NCBI RefSeq assembly: GCF_000613245.1
Contig: NZ_HG964937.1
Location: 639,563 to 703,562, forward strand
Origin: Mycobacterium asiaticum DSM 44297
Lineage (GTDB): Bacteria; Actinomycetota; Actinomycetes; Mycobacteriales; Mycobacteriaceae
Length of the DNA stretch: 64,000 nt
Reading direction: 5' to 3'
Of the stretch, positions 35,409-45,409 are shown in pieces; the first letter of the stretch is position 1; every line of letters starts with the position of its first letter. The position numbers were made by a program, and so were the translations under genes. Under the pieces are notes generated by a model. It was not told the origin of the DNA. It saw only the letters and a list, made by a program, of their open reading frames with translations, and searched no databases.

Positions 35409-36278
35409 TCACGTGCGCAGGTTGAGCCGGGCCAGCCGGTCCGGGTCGGCCAGCACGTCGATCGCCGCGATCCGGCCGGCTCGGACCAGGAATCCCATCA
35501 CCGCGACGGCTCGGCCGGCGATGAACACCACCGCTCCGGCGGCTCCGTTGACGACTGCGGTCCGCACCTCGCGCTCCGGTCCCGCATAGCCGCGGGCCAA
35601 CTCCGCCACCGAGGTCGCTCCCTTGACGCGGACCCCGGGTGTACCGCCCCCGAAATCGCCGTGCAACACCACCTGCGGGTGCAGCACCGCGACCAGCCGG
35701 TCGAAATCTCCGCTGCGCCCGGCGGCGAAGAAGGCGGCAACCGCGTCGTGCTGAGCCGTCAGGTCGCTATCCGGAACGGGATCCGCCTGCTGGATCCGCC
35801 GCCGTGCGCGGCTCGCCAATTTCCGGGTCGCCTCCGGTGACTTCTCCACGATCGGTGCGATCTGGTCGAACGGGACGGCGAAGGCGTCGTGCAACACCAA
35901 CGCGAGCCGCTCGGCAGGCGGCAGGGTGTTCAGCACCACGAACAACGCCAGGCCCACCGCGTCGGCAAGCATGGCGCGATGTTCCGGGTCGAATTCGCCG
36001 TCGGTTTCCACGATGGGATCCGGCACCTGCGCGACCAACTCCTCGCCGGCCCTGACCCGACGCGACCGCAGGGTGTTCAGGCAGATCCGCGCCACCACGG
36101 TGGTCAGCCACGCGTCGAGGTTCTCGATGCCCTCGGTCGCGCTGGTGCTCAACCGCAGCCACGCCTCCTGTACCACGTCCTCGGCGTCGTCGACCGAGCC
36201 CAACATCCGGTAGGCGATGGCGCCCAGCCGCGGGCGGGCCGCCTCGAATCCAGCGATGAGCGTCGGGTCGGCGGTCAT
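35409..36278 (-). CDS. ECF sigma factor with C-terminal SnoaL-like domain (ECF41/SigJ type)
   Basis: Of 289 residues. Sigma-70 region 2 ([22 protein letters not shown]) and region 4 ([20 protein letters not shown], then [16 protein letters not shown]) are followed by a C-terminal domain ([22 protein letters not shown]) of the SnoaL/NTF2 type, which controls activity in ECF41 factors. The start at 36278 overlaps the upstream carboxymuconolactone decarboxylase stop as ATGA. ECF41 factors are known to be linked to such decarboxylases or oxidoreductases, which this pair fits. Confidence 0.9.
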   Translation of the reverse strand: MTADPTLIAGFEAARPRLGAIAYRMLGSVDDAEDVVQEAWLRLSTSATEGIENLDAWLTTVVARICLNTLRSRRVRAGEELVAQVPDPIVETDGEFDPEHRAMLADAVGLALFVVLNTLPPAERLALVLHDAFAVPFDQIAPIVEKSPEATRKLASRARRRIQQADPVPDSDLTAQHDAVAAFFAAGRSGDFDRLVAVLHPQVVLHGDFGGGTPGVRVKGATSVAELARGYAGPEREVRTAVVNGAAGAVVFIAGRAVAVMGFLVRAGRIAAIDVLADPDRLARLNLRT

Positions 36279-36886
36279 CCGCGGTCGGCGTCGGGCAGCG
36301 CGCACACCATGCCTTCCGAAAGACCCGCCGATCCGATGTTCAGCGCAAGGTTGAAGCGGGCCCGCAGGTTGCCCAGCGTGACGACGTGGGTGAGGCCGAC
36401 CAGTTGCGCGGTATCGAAATGCGCGCGTAGCCGCTCGAACAGCTCGTCGGTCACCTCGACGGGTGTGCGGGTCATCGCCGTGGCGTAGTCCAGGATCAGC
36501 TTGTCGACTTCGGAGAAGCAGCCGGCGTTGCGATAGTGGGACAGGGCAAGCAGCTCCTCATCGGTGATGCCCCATCCGCGGGCGATCTGCGAGCCGAGGT
36601 CGATGCAGAATTCGCAGCGCGCCGTCATCGCCGACTTGAGTTCGGCGAGCGCGCGGTGCCGCGGACTGAGGATGTCGAGTTTCGCCTCGGCCTGTTCGAG
36701 CCGCCCATAAGCCCGCAACAGCCGGGGGATATGGGCATACATCCGCATCGGTTCCAGCATCGTCGCGGTTTCGCGGCCGGTCATCCGTTTGAACTGGCGC
36801 CTGGTGAAGAAAAAGGCGATCTTTGCGCTCAAGCCGGCGTCGCGGTCAGAGACTCCGGTGAGTCGTGGCCCGGAATTCGGTGTCAT
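36275..36886 (-). CDS. Carboxymuconolactone decarboxylase / AhpD-like protein
   Basis: Of 203 residues with the AhpD-type redox motif CEFCIDLGSQIARGWG in the middle, followed by the helical core DKLILDYATAMTRTP and TDELFERLRAHFDTAQLVGL. Such proteins act as peroxidase-like or decarboxylase enzymes; the CxxC with nearby residues favours an AhpD-like redox role. It precedes and overlaps the ECF41 sigma gene and is its probable target and partner. Confidence 0.88.
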   Translation of the reverse strand: MTPNSGPRLTGVSDRDAGLSAKIAFFFTRRQFKRMTGRETATMLEPMRMYAHIPRLLRAYGRLEQAEAKLDILSPRHRALAELKSAMTARCEFCIDLGSQIARGWGITDEELLALSHYRNAGCFSEVDKLILDYATAMTRTPVEVTDELFERLRAHFDTAQLVGLTHVVTLGNLRARFNLALNIGSAGLSEGMVCALPDADRG

Positions 36887-36968
36887 GGGGCGCCTCCTGG
36901 GATGTGTCGCTCGTTCTCTAACTAGAACGACACCCGGCCGCGCACGTATGTGACCGGTTCCCCGCGAA

Positions 36969-37018
36969 CAGACGCGAAAGCACCTTTTCGGGGCCCGAAA
37001 AGGGCGCTTTCGCGTCTG
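36969..37018. terminator. 50-bp near-perfect inverted repeat downstream of the Rv2375-like gene
   Basis: Arms CAGACGCGAAAGC and GCTTTCGCGTCTG enclose a second matching pair CTTTTCGGG / CCCGAAAAG, so the stretch can form one long hairpin. It begins 25 bp after the Rv2375-like stop (reverse strand). It may be a terminator without a U-tract or a dispersed mycobacterial palindromic repeat. Confidence 0.55.
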
Positions 37019-37042
37019 CTCGGCCCGGGCGACTCGCCGTAC

Positions 37043-37348
37043 CTACCCGGCTGCCATGTCCATGTCGTACACCCGCGCATGCAACACGGTCCGGTTCCGC
37101 AGGGCCGCGCGCACCGCCCGGTGCAGCCCGTCCTCCAGGTAGACGATGCCCCGCCACTTCACCGCATGCGGAAACAGATCACCGTAAAACGTCGAGTCCT
37201 CCGAGAGCAGGCGATCCAGGGCGAGCACCGTGGTCGTCGTGACCAACTCGTCGAGCCGGATCTGTTGCGGCGGAATCTGGGACCAGTCTCTATAGGACAA
37301 CCCATGTTCCGGATACGGCTTGCCCTCGCGTACGCCCTTGAAGATCAT
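37043..37348 (-). CDS. Conserved hypothetical protein, Rv2375-like
   Basis: About 101 residues: IFKGVREGKPYPEHGLSYRD, IPPQQIRLDELVTTTTVLAL, FPHAVKWRGIVYLEDGLHRA. It corresponds to Rv2375, which lies between mtb12 and hrcA in M. tuberculosis and has the same orientation relative to hrcA. Function unknown; the EDGLHRAVRAAL segment hints at a ParB/sulfiredoxin-like fold, but weakly. The frame is open to a GTG at 37378; I prefer the ATG at 37348. Confidence 0.8.
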   Translation of the reverse strand: MIFKGVREGKPYPEHGLSYRDWSQIPPQQIRLDELVTTTTVLALDRLLSEDSTFYGDLFPHAVKWRGIVYLEDGLHRAVRAALRNRTVLHARVYDMDMAAG

Positions 37349-37504
37349 TCGCTGTCGCTTTCGCCTGGCGTGCTCCACGGGAACATTTGGGTAAGGCTAT
37401 AGCGACACGCGCGCAGATGCCGTATCGGCCGCAGATCCCGGTTGGCAGGTCAGCTCCTGCTGAGACCGTAAAATGAACGCGGCCAGTGGGTGTATGGGAG
37501 GTGA

Positions 37505-38542
<1,038 letters not shown>

Positions 38543-38627
38543 CCGCGCGCCCGCAACAGAGTTTGGGTACGGCCCCGTAGGGGGCGGGCTTACAGGGCTC
38601 TCGAGGAGAGCTTGGGAAGGGTTAATC

Positions 38628-39773
38628 GTGGCACGCGATTACTACGGGTTGCTCGGCGTCAGCAAGGGCGCTAGTGACACCGAGATCAAACGCGCTTATC
38701 GCAAGTTGGCGCGCGAACTGCACCCGGACGTTAACCCTGACGAGGCGGCGCAGGCCAAGTTCAAGGAGATCAGCGCCGCGTACGAGGTGTTGAGCGATCC
38801 GGAGAAGCGCCGCATCGTCGACCTGGGCGGCGACCCCCTGGAAAGCGCGGGCGCGTCGGCGGGCGGCTTCGGTAATTTCGGTGGCCTGGGCGACGTGTTC
38901 GAGGCCTTCTTCGGCGGCGGGTTCGGCGGGGGCGGTTCGCGCGGCCCCATCGGCCGGGTGCGGCCGGGTTCGGACTCGCTGCTGCGGATGCGGCTGGACC
39001 TCGAGGAGTGCGCCACCGGCGTCACCAAGCAGGTCACCGTCGACACCGCGGTGCTGTGCGACCGATGCCAGGGCAAGGGAACCAACGGCGATTCGGCGCC
39101 GGTCCCGTGCGACACCTGCGCGGGCCGCGGCGAGGTCCAGACCGTGCAGCGATCGCTGCTAGGCCAGATGCTCACCTCGCGGCCGTGTCCGACCTGCCGC
39201 GGCGTGGGAGTGGTGATCCCCGACCCCTGCTATCAGTGCATGGGTGACGGCCGGGTGCGCGCCCGGCGGGACATCACGGTCAAGATCCCGGCCGGCGTCG
39301 CCGAGGGCATGCGGGTCCGACTCGCCGCGCAGGGCGAGGTGGGACCCGGCGGGGGACCGGCGGGTGACCTCTACGTCGAGGTTCACGAGCAGGCCCACGA
39401 CATTTTCGCCCGGGAGGGTGACGACCTGCACTGCACGGTCTCGGTGCCGATGATCGACGCGGCCCTGGGTACCACCGTCACCCTGGACGCGATCCTGGAC
39501 GGCATGAGCGAGGTCGTCATTCCACCCGGCACCCAACCCGGCGCGACGATCACGCTGCGCGGCCGGGGGATGCCACAGCTGCGGTCCAGCACGCGCGGCG
39601 ACCTGCATGTCCACGTCGAGGTGGTGGTGCCCACCCGGCTGGACCACCGCGACACCGAGTTGTTGCGCGAGCTGAAGAACCGCCGCAGCCGCGATGTCGC
39701 TGAAGTCCGTTCGTCGCATGGCGGGGGTGGCGGGCTTTTCAGCCGGCTGCGTGAAACCTTCACCGGGCGCTAG
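38628..39773 (+). CDS. dnaJ2: Chaperone DnaJ2
   Basis: Of 381 residues. J domain with the HPD tripeptide ([10 protein letters not shown]) at the N-terminus, Gly/Phe-rich linker (near 75-105), four zinc-finger repeats ([32 protein letters not shown]) and the substrate-binding C-terminal domains. Co-chaperone of DnaK. The GTG at 38628 is right because GGGAAGGG lies 6 nt upstream and the J domain starts there ([10 protein letters not shown]). It follows hrcA by 85 bp. Confidence 0.97.
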   Translation: MARDYYGLLGVSKGASDTEIKRAYRKLARELHPDVNPDEAAQAKFKEISAAYEVLSDPEKRRIVDLGGDPLESAGASAGGFGNFGGLGDVFEAFFGGGFGGGGSRGPIGRVRPGSDSLLRMRLDLEECATGVTKQVTVDTAVLCDRCQGKGTNGDSAPVPCDTCAGRGEVQTVQRSLLGQMLTSRPCPTCRGVGVVIPDPCYQCMGDGRVRARRDITVKIPAGVAEGMRVRLAAQGEVGPGGGPAGDLYVEVHEQAHDIFAREGDDLHCTVSVPMIDAALGTTVTLDAILDGMSEVVIPPGTQPGATITLRGRGMPQLRSSTRGDLHVHVEVVVPTRLDHRDTELLRELKNRRSRDVAEVRSSHGGGGGLFSRLRETFTGR

Positions 39774-39791
39774 TCTCCTCGCGAGCGCCTC

Positions 39792-40553
39792 ATGGTGGCG
39801 ACCCTGTTCTACGTCGACGGGCTGCCCGACGTCGGCGGTCTCGCCGATGTAGCCGGCGACGAAGGTTTTCATGCCGCCACCGTGCGGCGGATCCGGGTCG
39901 GCGAGGAATTGGTGCTGGGCGACGGGGCGGGGGAACTCGCCCGTTGTGAGGTCGAGCACTCCGGACGCGACGGGCTGCGGGCTCGTGTGCTGCAGCGCTG
40001 GCATGTCCCGGCCGCCCAACCACCCGTGACAATCGTTCAGGCGCTGCCTAAAGCCGAGCGCTCCGAACTCGCCATCGAGTCGGCCACTGAGGCCGGTGCT
40101 GACGCGTTCGTGGCCTGGCAGGCTTCGCGTTGCGTCGCCCGTTGGGACGGCGCCCGGGTCGATAAGGGCTTGCGTCGGTGGCGTGCCGTGGCGCGTGCGG
40201 CGGCGCGCCAATCCCGCCGGGCGCATATCCCAGCGGTCGACGGGGTGGTGTCCACCGCGGCGTTGGTGACGCGGGTGGGCGCCGAGGTTGCCGACGGTGG
40301 TGCCGTAGTGGTGCTGCATGAGTCGGCTACCGAACGGATCGCTGATTATGCTCTGGCGCAAGCGAATTCGGTGACGCTTGTGGTCGGTCCCGAGGGCGGC
40401 GTCACGCCGGACGAGCTCGCCGCCCTGACCGACGCCGGCGCCGCGGCGATTCGGCTGGGGCCCACCGTGCTGCGCACCTCGACCGCGGCCGCAGTGGCGT
40501 TGGGCGCGCTGGGAGTGCTTACCGCGCGGTGGGATCTGCCGTCCAGTCTCTAG
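39792..40553 (+). CDS. rsmE: 16S rRNA m3U1498 methyltransferase RsmE
   Basis: Of 253 residues. SPOUT methyltransferase with the SAM-binding knot [17 protein letters not shown] and [17 protein letters not shown] near the C-terminus, and an N-terminal PUA-like part ([19 protein letters not shown]). It methylates U1498 of 16S rRNA. Third gene of the hrcA-dnaJ2-rsmE run, matching Rv2374c-Rv2372c. Confidence 0.95.
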   Translation: MVATLFYVDGLPDVGGLADVAGDEGFHAATVRRIRVGEELVLGDGAGELARCEVEHSGRDGLRARVLQRWHVPAAQPPVTIVQALPKAERSELAIESATEAGADAFVAWQASRCVARWDGARVDKGLRRWRAVARAAARQSRRAHIPAVDGVVSTAALVTRVGAEVADGGAVVVLHESATERIADYALAQANSVTLVVGPEGGVTPDELAALTDAGAAAIRLGPTVLRTSTAAAVALGALGVLTARWDLPSSL

Positions 40554-40750
40554 TCGGTCAGACAGACGAGTGCTGGGTCGTGCTAGCCGCTCGCGAATGG
40601 ACTATTTGATCCGTTAATGTATCCTAAACGGAAACGTATCTGATTATGGGATGTTGCCGCCGCGTCGACGACGGAGTGCATGACAAAAGCAGATCGCTGG
40701 CACGCGAACTGGTGACTCGCACTCAAGGGCAAGGAAGGGACGGTTGTGCT

Positions 40751-40896
40751 GTGGCGAACTTTGCGGTGTTGCCGCCGGAAATCGAATGTGCGCCTCTCTG
40801 CACAGGCCAGGTTCCGCGCTCCTGTTGCAGAATGCAGCGGGCTGGAACGTTGTGGGAGAACAGCTTCAGCAAGCGCTGAGTCGTTCGCGGCGGTGA
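40751..40896 (+). pseudogene. PPE gene remnant
   Basis: The frame from the GTG at 40751 gives VANFAVLPPEIE, the start of a PPE protein. Later PPE-like sequence (AAGWNVVGEQLQQALSRSRR, 40834-40893) appears in another frame and ends at TGA 40894-40896. At least one frameshift and loss of the rest of the gene are required. It lies in the 441-bp gap between rsmE and the PE_PGRS gene. The remainder (40554-40750, AT-richer; 40897-40994) shows no other feature beyond the PE_PGRS ribosome site. Confidence 0.7.
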
Positions 40897-40994
40897 GCTG
40901 CGGGCTCGCCGCATAACGCAGCAGTATTCGCGGTTCCTCGAATTCTCTTATTTTCCTGAGCTTTTCGACTTCATGTCGGGAGGGTGGTTTTGTC

Positions 40995-42792
40995 ATGTCA
41001 TTTTTGTTTGTGGCTCCTGAGTTCGCGCAAGCCGCGGCAACTGATTTGGGCGGTATCGAATCGGCCTTGCGCCAAACGAATGCCGCGATCGTGACCTCGA
41101 CGACAAACGTGGCGGCTGCCGGCGTCGATGAGGTGTCCGTCGCAATCACCGCGCTGTTCAATGCACACGGCGCGGCCTATCAGACGATCAGCGCTGAGGC
41201 CTTGCTGTTTCATGAGCAGTTCGTCGCGTTGTTGAGCGCCGGCACGCACTCTTATGCCACCGCCGAGGCCGGCAATGTGTCGATGCAGTCCGTTGAACGG
41301 CAACTGCTCGGGGCGCTCAACGCGCCGACGACCACGCTGCTGGGGCGCCCGTTGATCGGTGACGGGACAGCCGGAAGCGCGGCCAACCCTAACGGTGGAG
41401 CCGGTGGGGTGCTGTGGGGCAATGGCGGTAACGGCTACAACGGCGCCGGTGGAGCCGGCGGGGCGGGGGGACTGATCGGCAACGGGGGCGCGGGAGGCAC
41501 CGGCGCCCCGGGAAAATCGGGCGGCAGCGGCGGGGCTGGTGGCTGGCTCTACGGCACCGGCGGCGCCGGAGGTGAGGGCGGAATCGCCACCTCGACTACC
41601 GCAACGGGCGGCGGCGGTGGGGCCGGCGGGGCGGCCGGCCTGTTCGGTGACGGCGGCGCCGGAGGCACCGGCGGCACCGGTCTGGGTGGGGCAAGCCCGT
41701 CGGTGAATAGCGGTGGCGCCGGCGGGCAAGGCGGTGCCGGTGGGGCCGGCGGACACGGCGGTGTGCTGGGCGGCAGCGGTGGCGCGGGTGGAACCGGCGG
41801 AGCCGGTGGCACCGGAGGCACCGGCGGACGGCTGCCCATTCCGACCGGCGGGGGCTTCCCCGGCGGGCATGCCGGCGCCGGCGGTGTGGGAGGAATCGGC
41901 GGGGACGCCGGGCTGCTGTTCGGCAACGGCGGGACCGGCGGTACCGGCGGTGCGGGGGTCGTCGGCGGCGGCGGTGGCAACGGTGACCTGCTCACTGGTG
42001 CAGGTGGTCACGGCGGCTTCGGCGGAACGGGAGGCGTTGGCGGTGCTGGGGGCCACGGCAGCCTGTTCGGTGACGGCGGCGACGGCGGCACCGGGGGGTG
42101 CAGCGGGCAAGGGCGGAGCAGGGGGCAAGCCCGGCATCGGCGGAATCGGCGGTCTCGGCGGGCCGCCCGGCTCACCTGGCCTCGGCGGCCAGGGCGGCCA
42201 GGGCGGAGCGCTGGGCCAGCCCGGCGCGACAGGCGCCCCGGGCGCTACTGCTTCAGTGGGCCAGGACTCGCCCACCAATCCCGTAAGCGTCGTCTCAGGA
42301 GGTTTGCACACAACATACGGCTTCGCCCAGAACAGTTACGTCAATTCCCTTGGCGCCTCGATCGCTAACGGGTTGAACGCCGGAATCAACGGCATCACCG
42401 CCAGTGTTGCCCAGGCGGTGCACCAGTGGGCCGTTACCGCTCAAGAATCGATCCTCGACGCTACCGGCCTGTCGTTCCTCGATGGCGGCACTGGCAACTT
42501 GGGACTGCTGAACTTCGGCGACAACAACGAAGGATTCCTCAACTTCGGCGACGGCAATCACGGGCTGCTGAACTTCGGAGATGCCAACAATGGCAGCTTC
42601 AACCTGGGTGGCGCCAACACCGGCAATTTCAACATCGGCTTCAACAACATCGGCAATAACAACTTCGGCCTGGACAACGTCGGCGACCGCAACGTCGGGG
42701 TCAGCAACCTCGGCAACAACAACCGTGGCTTCGACGTCACGGGCAACCGCGCGATCGGTGTCGGCCCGGCGGCGCTAGCGCTGCCGTTCTAG
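40995..42792 (+). pseudogene. PE_PGRS gene with +1 frameshift and MPTR-like C-terminus
   Basis: The N-terminal PE domain ([20 protein letters not shown] to about residue 95) is followed by PGRS repeats (GGAGGxGG) to about 42092. There the frame shifts: a run of six G (42093-42098) carries one base too many for the reading frame. In the +1 frame the repeats continue ([19 protein letters not shown]), then a unique segment and pentapeptide-like repeats (NLGLLNFGDNNEGFLNFGDG) to the stop at 42790-42792. With five G the whole would be a 598-residue protein. As read, the first frame runs on to 42368 with an Arg-rich tail. It occupies the position of PE_PGRS40 (Rv2371). It may be a sequencing error, a pseudogene or a slippable tract. 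Confidence 0.88.
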
Positions 42793-42824
42793 GTGCGACT
42801 CTGAGCGGTTGGAGGAGGGCTGAG

Positions 42825-42989
42825 ATGGATTGTGCGTTACCGATGGCAGTTGTGTTGCCCGACTGGGCCGCGCTGCTGCAGGAGCTGGCCTTGATCGCGG
42901 CGAGCGCCTGTCTCGCGCTGCGCTGCGAATTGGCGGCCGCAGCACACGGTTGTGCGCCAAGGCAGCTGATCGAGCGGACGCAATGCTGA
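42825..42989 (+). CDS. Possible 54-aa protein
   Basis: An ATG preceded by GGAGGAGG (42811-42818) opens a frame encoding MDCALPMAVVLPDWAALLQE, then LALIAASACLALRCELAAAA, then a short basic tail. The product is hydrophobic and Cys-rich (5 Cys) and could be a membrane-associated helix. I recognise no homologue. It follows the PE_PGRS gene by 32 bp. The strong ribosome site is the main support. The rest of the gap to 43061 shows nothing. Confidence 0.4.
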   Translation: MDCALPMAVVLPDWAALLQELALIAASACLALRCELAAAAHGCAPRQLIERTQC

Positions 42990-43061
42990 GGCAGGCATGC
43001 GTGGCCGCGCCGCGGATGCTGTTGCGCTACGCCCCTCGGCTCACGCCGCGGTTGCGAGTGC

Positions 43062-43730
43062 TTATCGCGCAGTGGGTTTCGTCGACCAGTCACTAGCCAG
43101 GCGAGCCCGCAATTCGTCGACGCCGGTGCCGCGCAGGTGTGGGAGTGCCCACGGTCTACCGGCCAGCACCGATGCCAGTTGCGCCGCACCGCCGGTCACC
43201 ATCCAGGTGCCGTCGCCGTGTGTCCAGTCGACGTCGGTGGCGTGCAGCCGCAGTCCACGTGCCCGCGCGGCCGCGGGCACGAACGGATTCGGCACGCGCA
43301 CTTGCGTATTGAGCACGGCCACCAATGCCTCGGGAGTTACCTCAGGTGGCCGGTTCAGGGCTAAGGCGATATCGAGTTCGTGAATGACGTGATCGCCCAG
43401 GAGAAGTCGCCGGGGAAAGACGCGGCCGACGCCGCGGGGGCGACGGATCAACGTCGAGAACTCTTCAAGCAGAGCGGCGGTACTGCGGCGGTGCGCCACA
43501 TCGATGGACAGTGCCTTGTTCGCCCGGTCGAACGATCCGCGGTGCCTGAACAGGTAGCGGCCAAGCTTGGTCCCCGAAGCCCGGTAGCCCACCACCAAAT
43601 GCGCCAGCACGTCGTGGTTTCGCCACTCCGTGCATAAGCTCGGTTGTTGCCACTCGGCGTCCGAGAGCTGGCCGGCCCAATTGACAAATCGAGAGTCGTT
43701 GTCGTGCAAGAGCTTACGCGGATTCGACAC
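43062..43730 (-). CDS. DinB-superfamily / maleylpyruvate isomerase-like protein
   Basis: Of 222 residues. The N-terminus (FVNWAGQLSDAEWQQPSLCT, EWRNHDVLAHLVVGYRAS) matches the mycothiol-dependent maleylpyruvate isomerase-like family, with metal-ligand-type His in the DVLAHLV and LLGDHVIHELDIALAL helices. Family members are thiol-dependent metalloenzymes; the specific reaction is unknown. It overlaps the upstream hydrolase gene by 17 bp, so the two are cotranscribed. Confidence 0.8.
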   Translation of the reverse strand: MSNPRKLLHDNDSRFVNWAGQLSDAEWQQPSLCTEWRNHDVLAHLVVGYRASGTKLGRYLFRHRGSFDRANKALSIDVAHRRSTAALLEEFSTLIRRPRGVGRVFPRRLLLGDHVIHELDIALALNRPPEVTPEALVAVLNTQVRVPNPFVPAAARARGLRLHATDVDWTHGDGTWMVTGGAAQLASVLAGRPWALPHLRGTGVDELRARLASDWSTKPTAR

Positions 43731-44619
43731 GCAAATGCTCCTTCAGGAAAGCAGTCTGGTCGGCGAGCAGGCCGGCCAGCAGCGGGGGGTGATAGATCTG
43801 GAAGTGGTCGCCGTCGTAGTGGCGGGCGACGCCGTGCCGCGCTCGTTTCGCGACGTCCTCGGCATGACGGGGGTTCATCAGCGTCTCGCGTTGCGATACG
43901 CACACCAGCAGCGGCGCCGCAATCCGCCGGGCCTTGCGTTTGGCGCTGGTGACGGCGATCTCGACGACATTGAGAGCAGCGATCCGGTTGTCGAACGACC
44001 CGCCGGGATCCACAGTCGAGTTCCACCCGTCCTCGGCGCCGGGGACGGTTACGGCGGCTCGACTGCCCGGTGGTCCCACGATGGCTATGTAGCGGCGGGG
44101 TCGTCCCGCGGCGGCGCGCACGGCGTCTGCGACGACCGCCGGCCCGACTCGCAGTAACGGGGCCCAGCCCAGTCGGCGCAGCGTCGCCGGCCCGTCGACG
44201 ATCGGGCACTGCACCACCACAGCAGCGACATCAGGCCGTTCGGCGGCCACCCGCAGCACGTGCATCGCGCCCAGGCTGGTGCCCCACAGGGCAACTCGGG
44301 CCGGGTCGATGCCGGGCGTCGAGCGGACGCAGTCCAGCGCCGCCGAAATGTCGCGGCGATGACGACGCAGGCTGAGCCGCTGCCGCGGGTTCCCGTCGGA
44401 GGCGCCCAGGTTGCGGTAGTCGAAGGCCAGGGTCGCGATCCCGGCCGCGGAGAAGTGCTCCTCGTAACGGGCCAGGGCCATCGTGTGGTTGGCGCCCAGA
44501 CCGTGGGCCAGGACGACCGCCGGATGCGGTCCCGCACCGAGTGGTCGGGTGAGCCAGGCGGCGCAACGGGTTCCGTCCGAGAAGAAGTCGGTGGTGATGG
44601 TGCTGGGGATGGCGGCCAT
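43714..44619 (-). CDS. Alpha/beta hydrolase
   Basis: Of 301 residues. Oxyanion region VVLAHGLGANHT, nucleophile Ser in LWGTSLGAMH, acid and His toward the C-terminus (PLLVCVSQRETLMN, GDHFQIYH). Substrate unknown; the fold resembles dienelactone-hydrolase-like or acyl-peptidase-type hydrolases. First gene of a two-gene reverse unit, divergent from the TetR gene with twin operator sites between them. Confidence 0.85.
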   Translation of the reverse strand: MAAIPSTITTDFFSDGTRCAAWLTRPLGAGPHPAVVLAHGLGANHTMALARYEEHFSAAGIATLAFDYRNLGASDGNPRQRLSLRRHRRDISAALDCVRSTPGIDPARVALWGTSLGAMHVLRVAAERPDVAAVVVQCPIVDGPATLRRLGWAPLLRVGPAVVADAVRAAAGRPRRYIAIVGPPGSRAAVTVPGAEDGWNSTVDPGGSFDNRIAALNVVEIAVTSAKRKARRIAAPLLVCVSQRETLMNPRHAEDVAKRARHGVARHYDGDHFQIYHPPLLAGLLADQTAFLKEHLRVESA

Positions 44620-44632
44620 GAATTCTCCTAAT

Positions 44633-44672
44633 ACGTACGATGTACGTGTTGTACATTACGTACGATGTACGT
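44633..44672. promoter_or_regulatory. Twin TetR-type operators
   Basis: Two identical 15-bp palindromes ACGTACGATGTACGT at 44633-44647 and 44658-44672, centres 25 bp apart, lie between the divergent hydrolase and TetR genes. Perfect arms (ACGTAC/GTACGT, 3-bp centre) and location suggest binding by the adjacent TetR protein, controlling both directions. Confidence 0.7.
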
Positions 44673-44693
44673 GTCAACGGAAAGGAGATCCAG

Positions 44694-45350
44694 ATGCGGG
44701 CCCGCTTCTCGGTGGCCGATATCGCCGCGGCGGCACTGGAGATCGTCGACCGCGACGGGCTGGGCGGGCTGAGCATGCGCTCGTTGGCGACGGCGCTCGG
44801 GACCGGGCCGATGACGCTGTACAACTACGTCAAGGACCGCCGCGAGCTGGAACAGCTGGTCGCCGAGGCCGTCATCGCCGAAATGAAAGTTCCTGCGGCA
44901 ACCGATGATTGGTGCGCAGATGTGCGTGCGATCGCGACGGCCATGTGGGAGGCGGTGCGCCGGCATCCCAACGCCGTGCCGCTGGTGCTGACCCGACGAA
45001 CGGTGTCGGCGTCGAGCTATGCCGCCGCCGACCGGTTGATCGCGGCGCTCAGTCGCGCCGCGCTGGCCGATCAGGACGTGCTGGCCAGCTTCCGCGCGGT
45101 GCTGGCCCTGGTCACCGGTAGCGCGCAGGCGGAGCTGGCCGGACCGCTGGCGGGAGCCGGACGGGAGCACGAACAGGTGGCTGTGGCGGCGCGGATCGGT
45201 GACCTGGCCGGTGACGAGCATCCCCATATCGCCGCGCTCGCGCACGTCAGCCAGCGTTCGACGGCGGCCGCCGACTTCGACCGGGGGCTGACCATCCTGC
45301 TGGCGGGCATCAAATCTTTGGGAACAGGTCACCCACCGGCGGTAGACTGA
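44694..45350 (+). CDS. TetR-family transcriptional regulator
   Basis: Of 218 residues. N-terminal helix-turn-helix (FSVADIAAAALEIVDRDGLG, LSMRSLATALGTGPMTLYNY) and a C-terminal ligand domain of the TetR_C type. The start at 44694 follows AAGGAG at correct spacing; an earlier in-frame ATG would read through the operators. It probably represses itself and the divergent hydrolase/DinB pair. Ligand unknown. Confidence 0.9.
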   Translation: MRARFSVADIAAAALEIVDRDGLGGLSMRSLATALGTGPMTLYNYVKDRRELEQLVAEAVIAEMKVPAATDDWCADVRAIATAMWEAVRRHPNAVPLVLTRRTVSASSYAAADRLIAALSRAALADQDVLASFRAVLALVTGSAQAELAGPLAGAGREHEQVAVAARIGDLAGDEHPHIAALAHVSQRSTAAADFDRGLTILLAGIKSLGTGHPPAVD

Positions 45351-45409
45351 ATTCGGCTTTTCCGTCCGCACGCACGTCCCCACGCCAGAAAGCAGGCAGC
45401 AGAAACCAC

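Noticed and set aside
40998..42311. Pro/Ala-rich reverse open frame opposite the PE_PGRS gene
   Set aside because: Reverse complement of Gly-rich PGRS repeats always yields such frames; no ribosome site.
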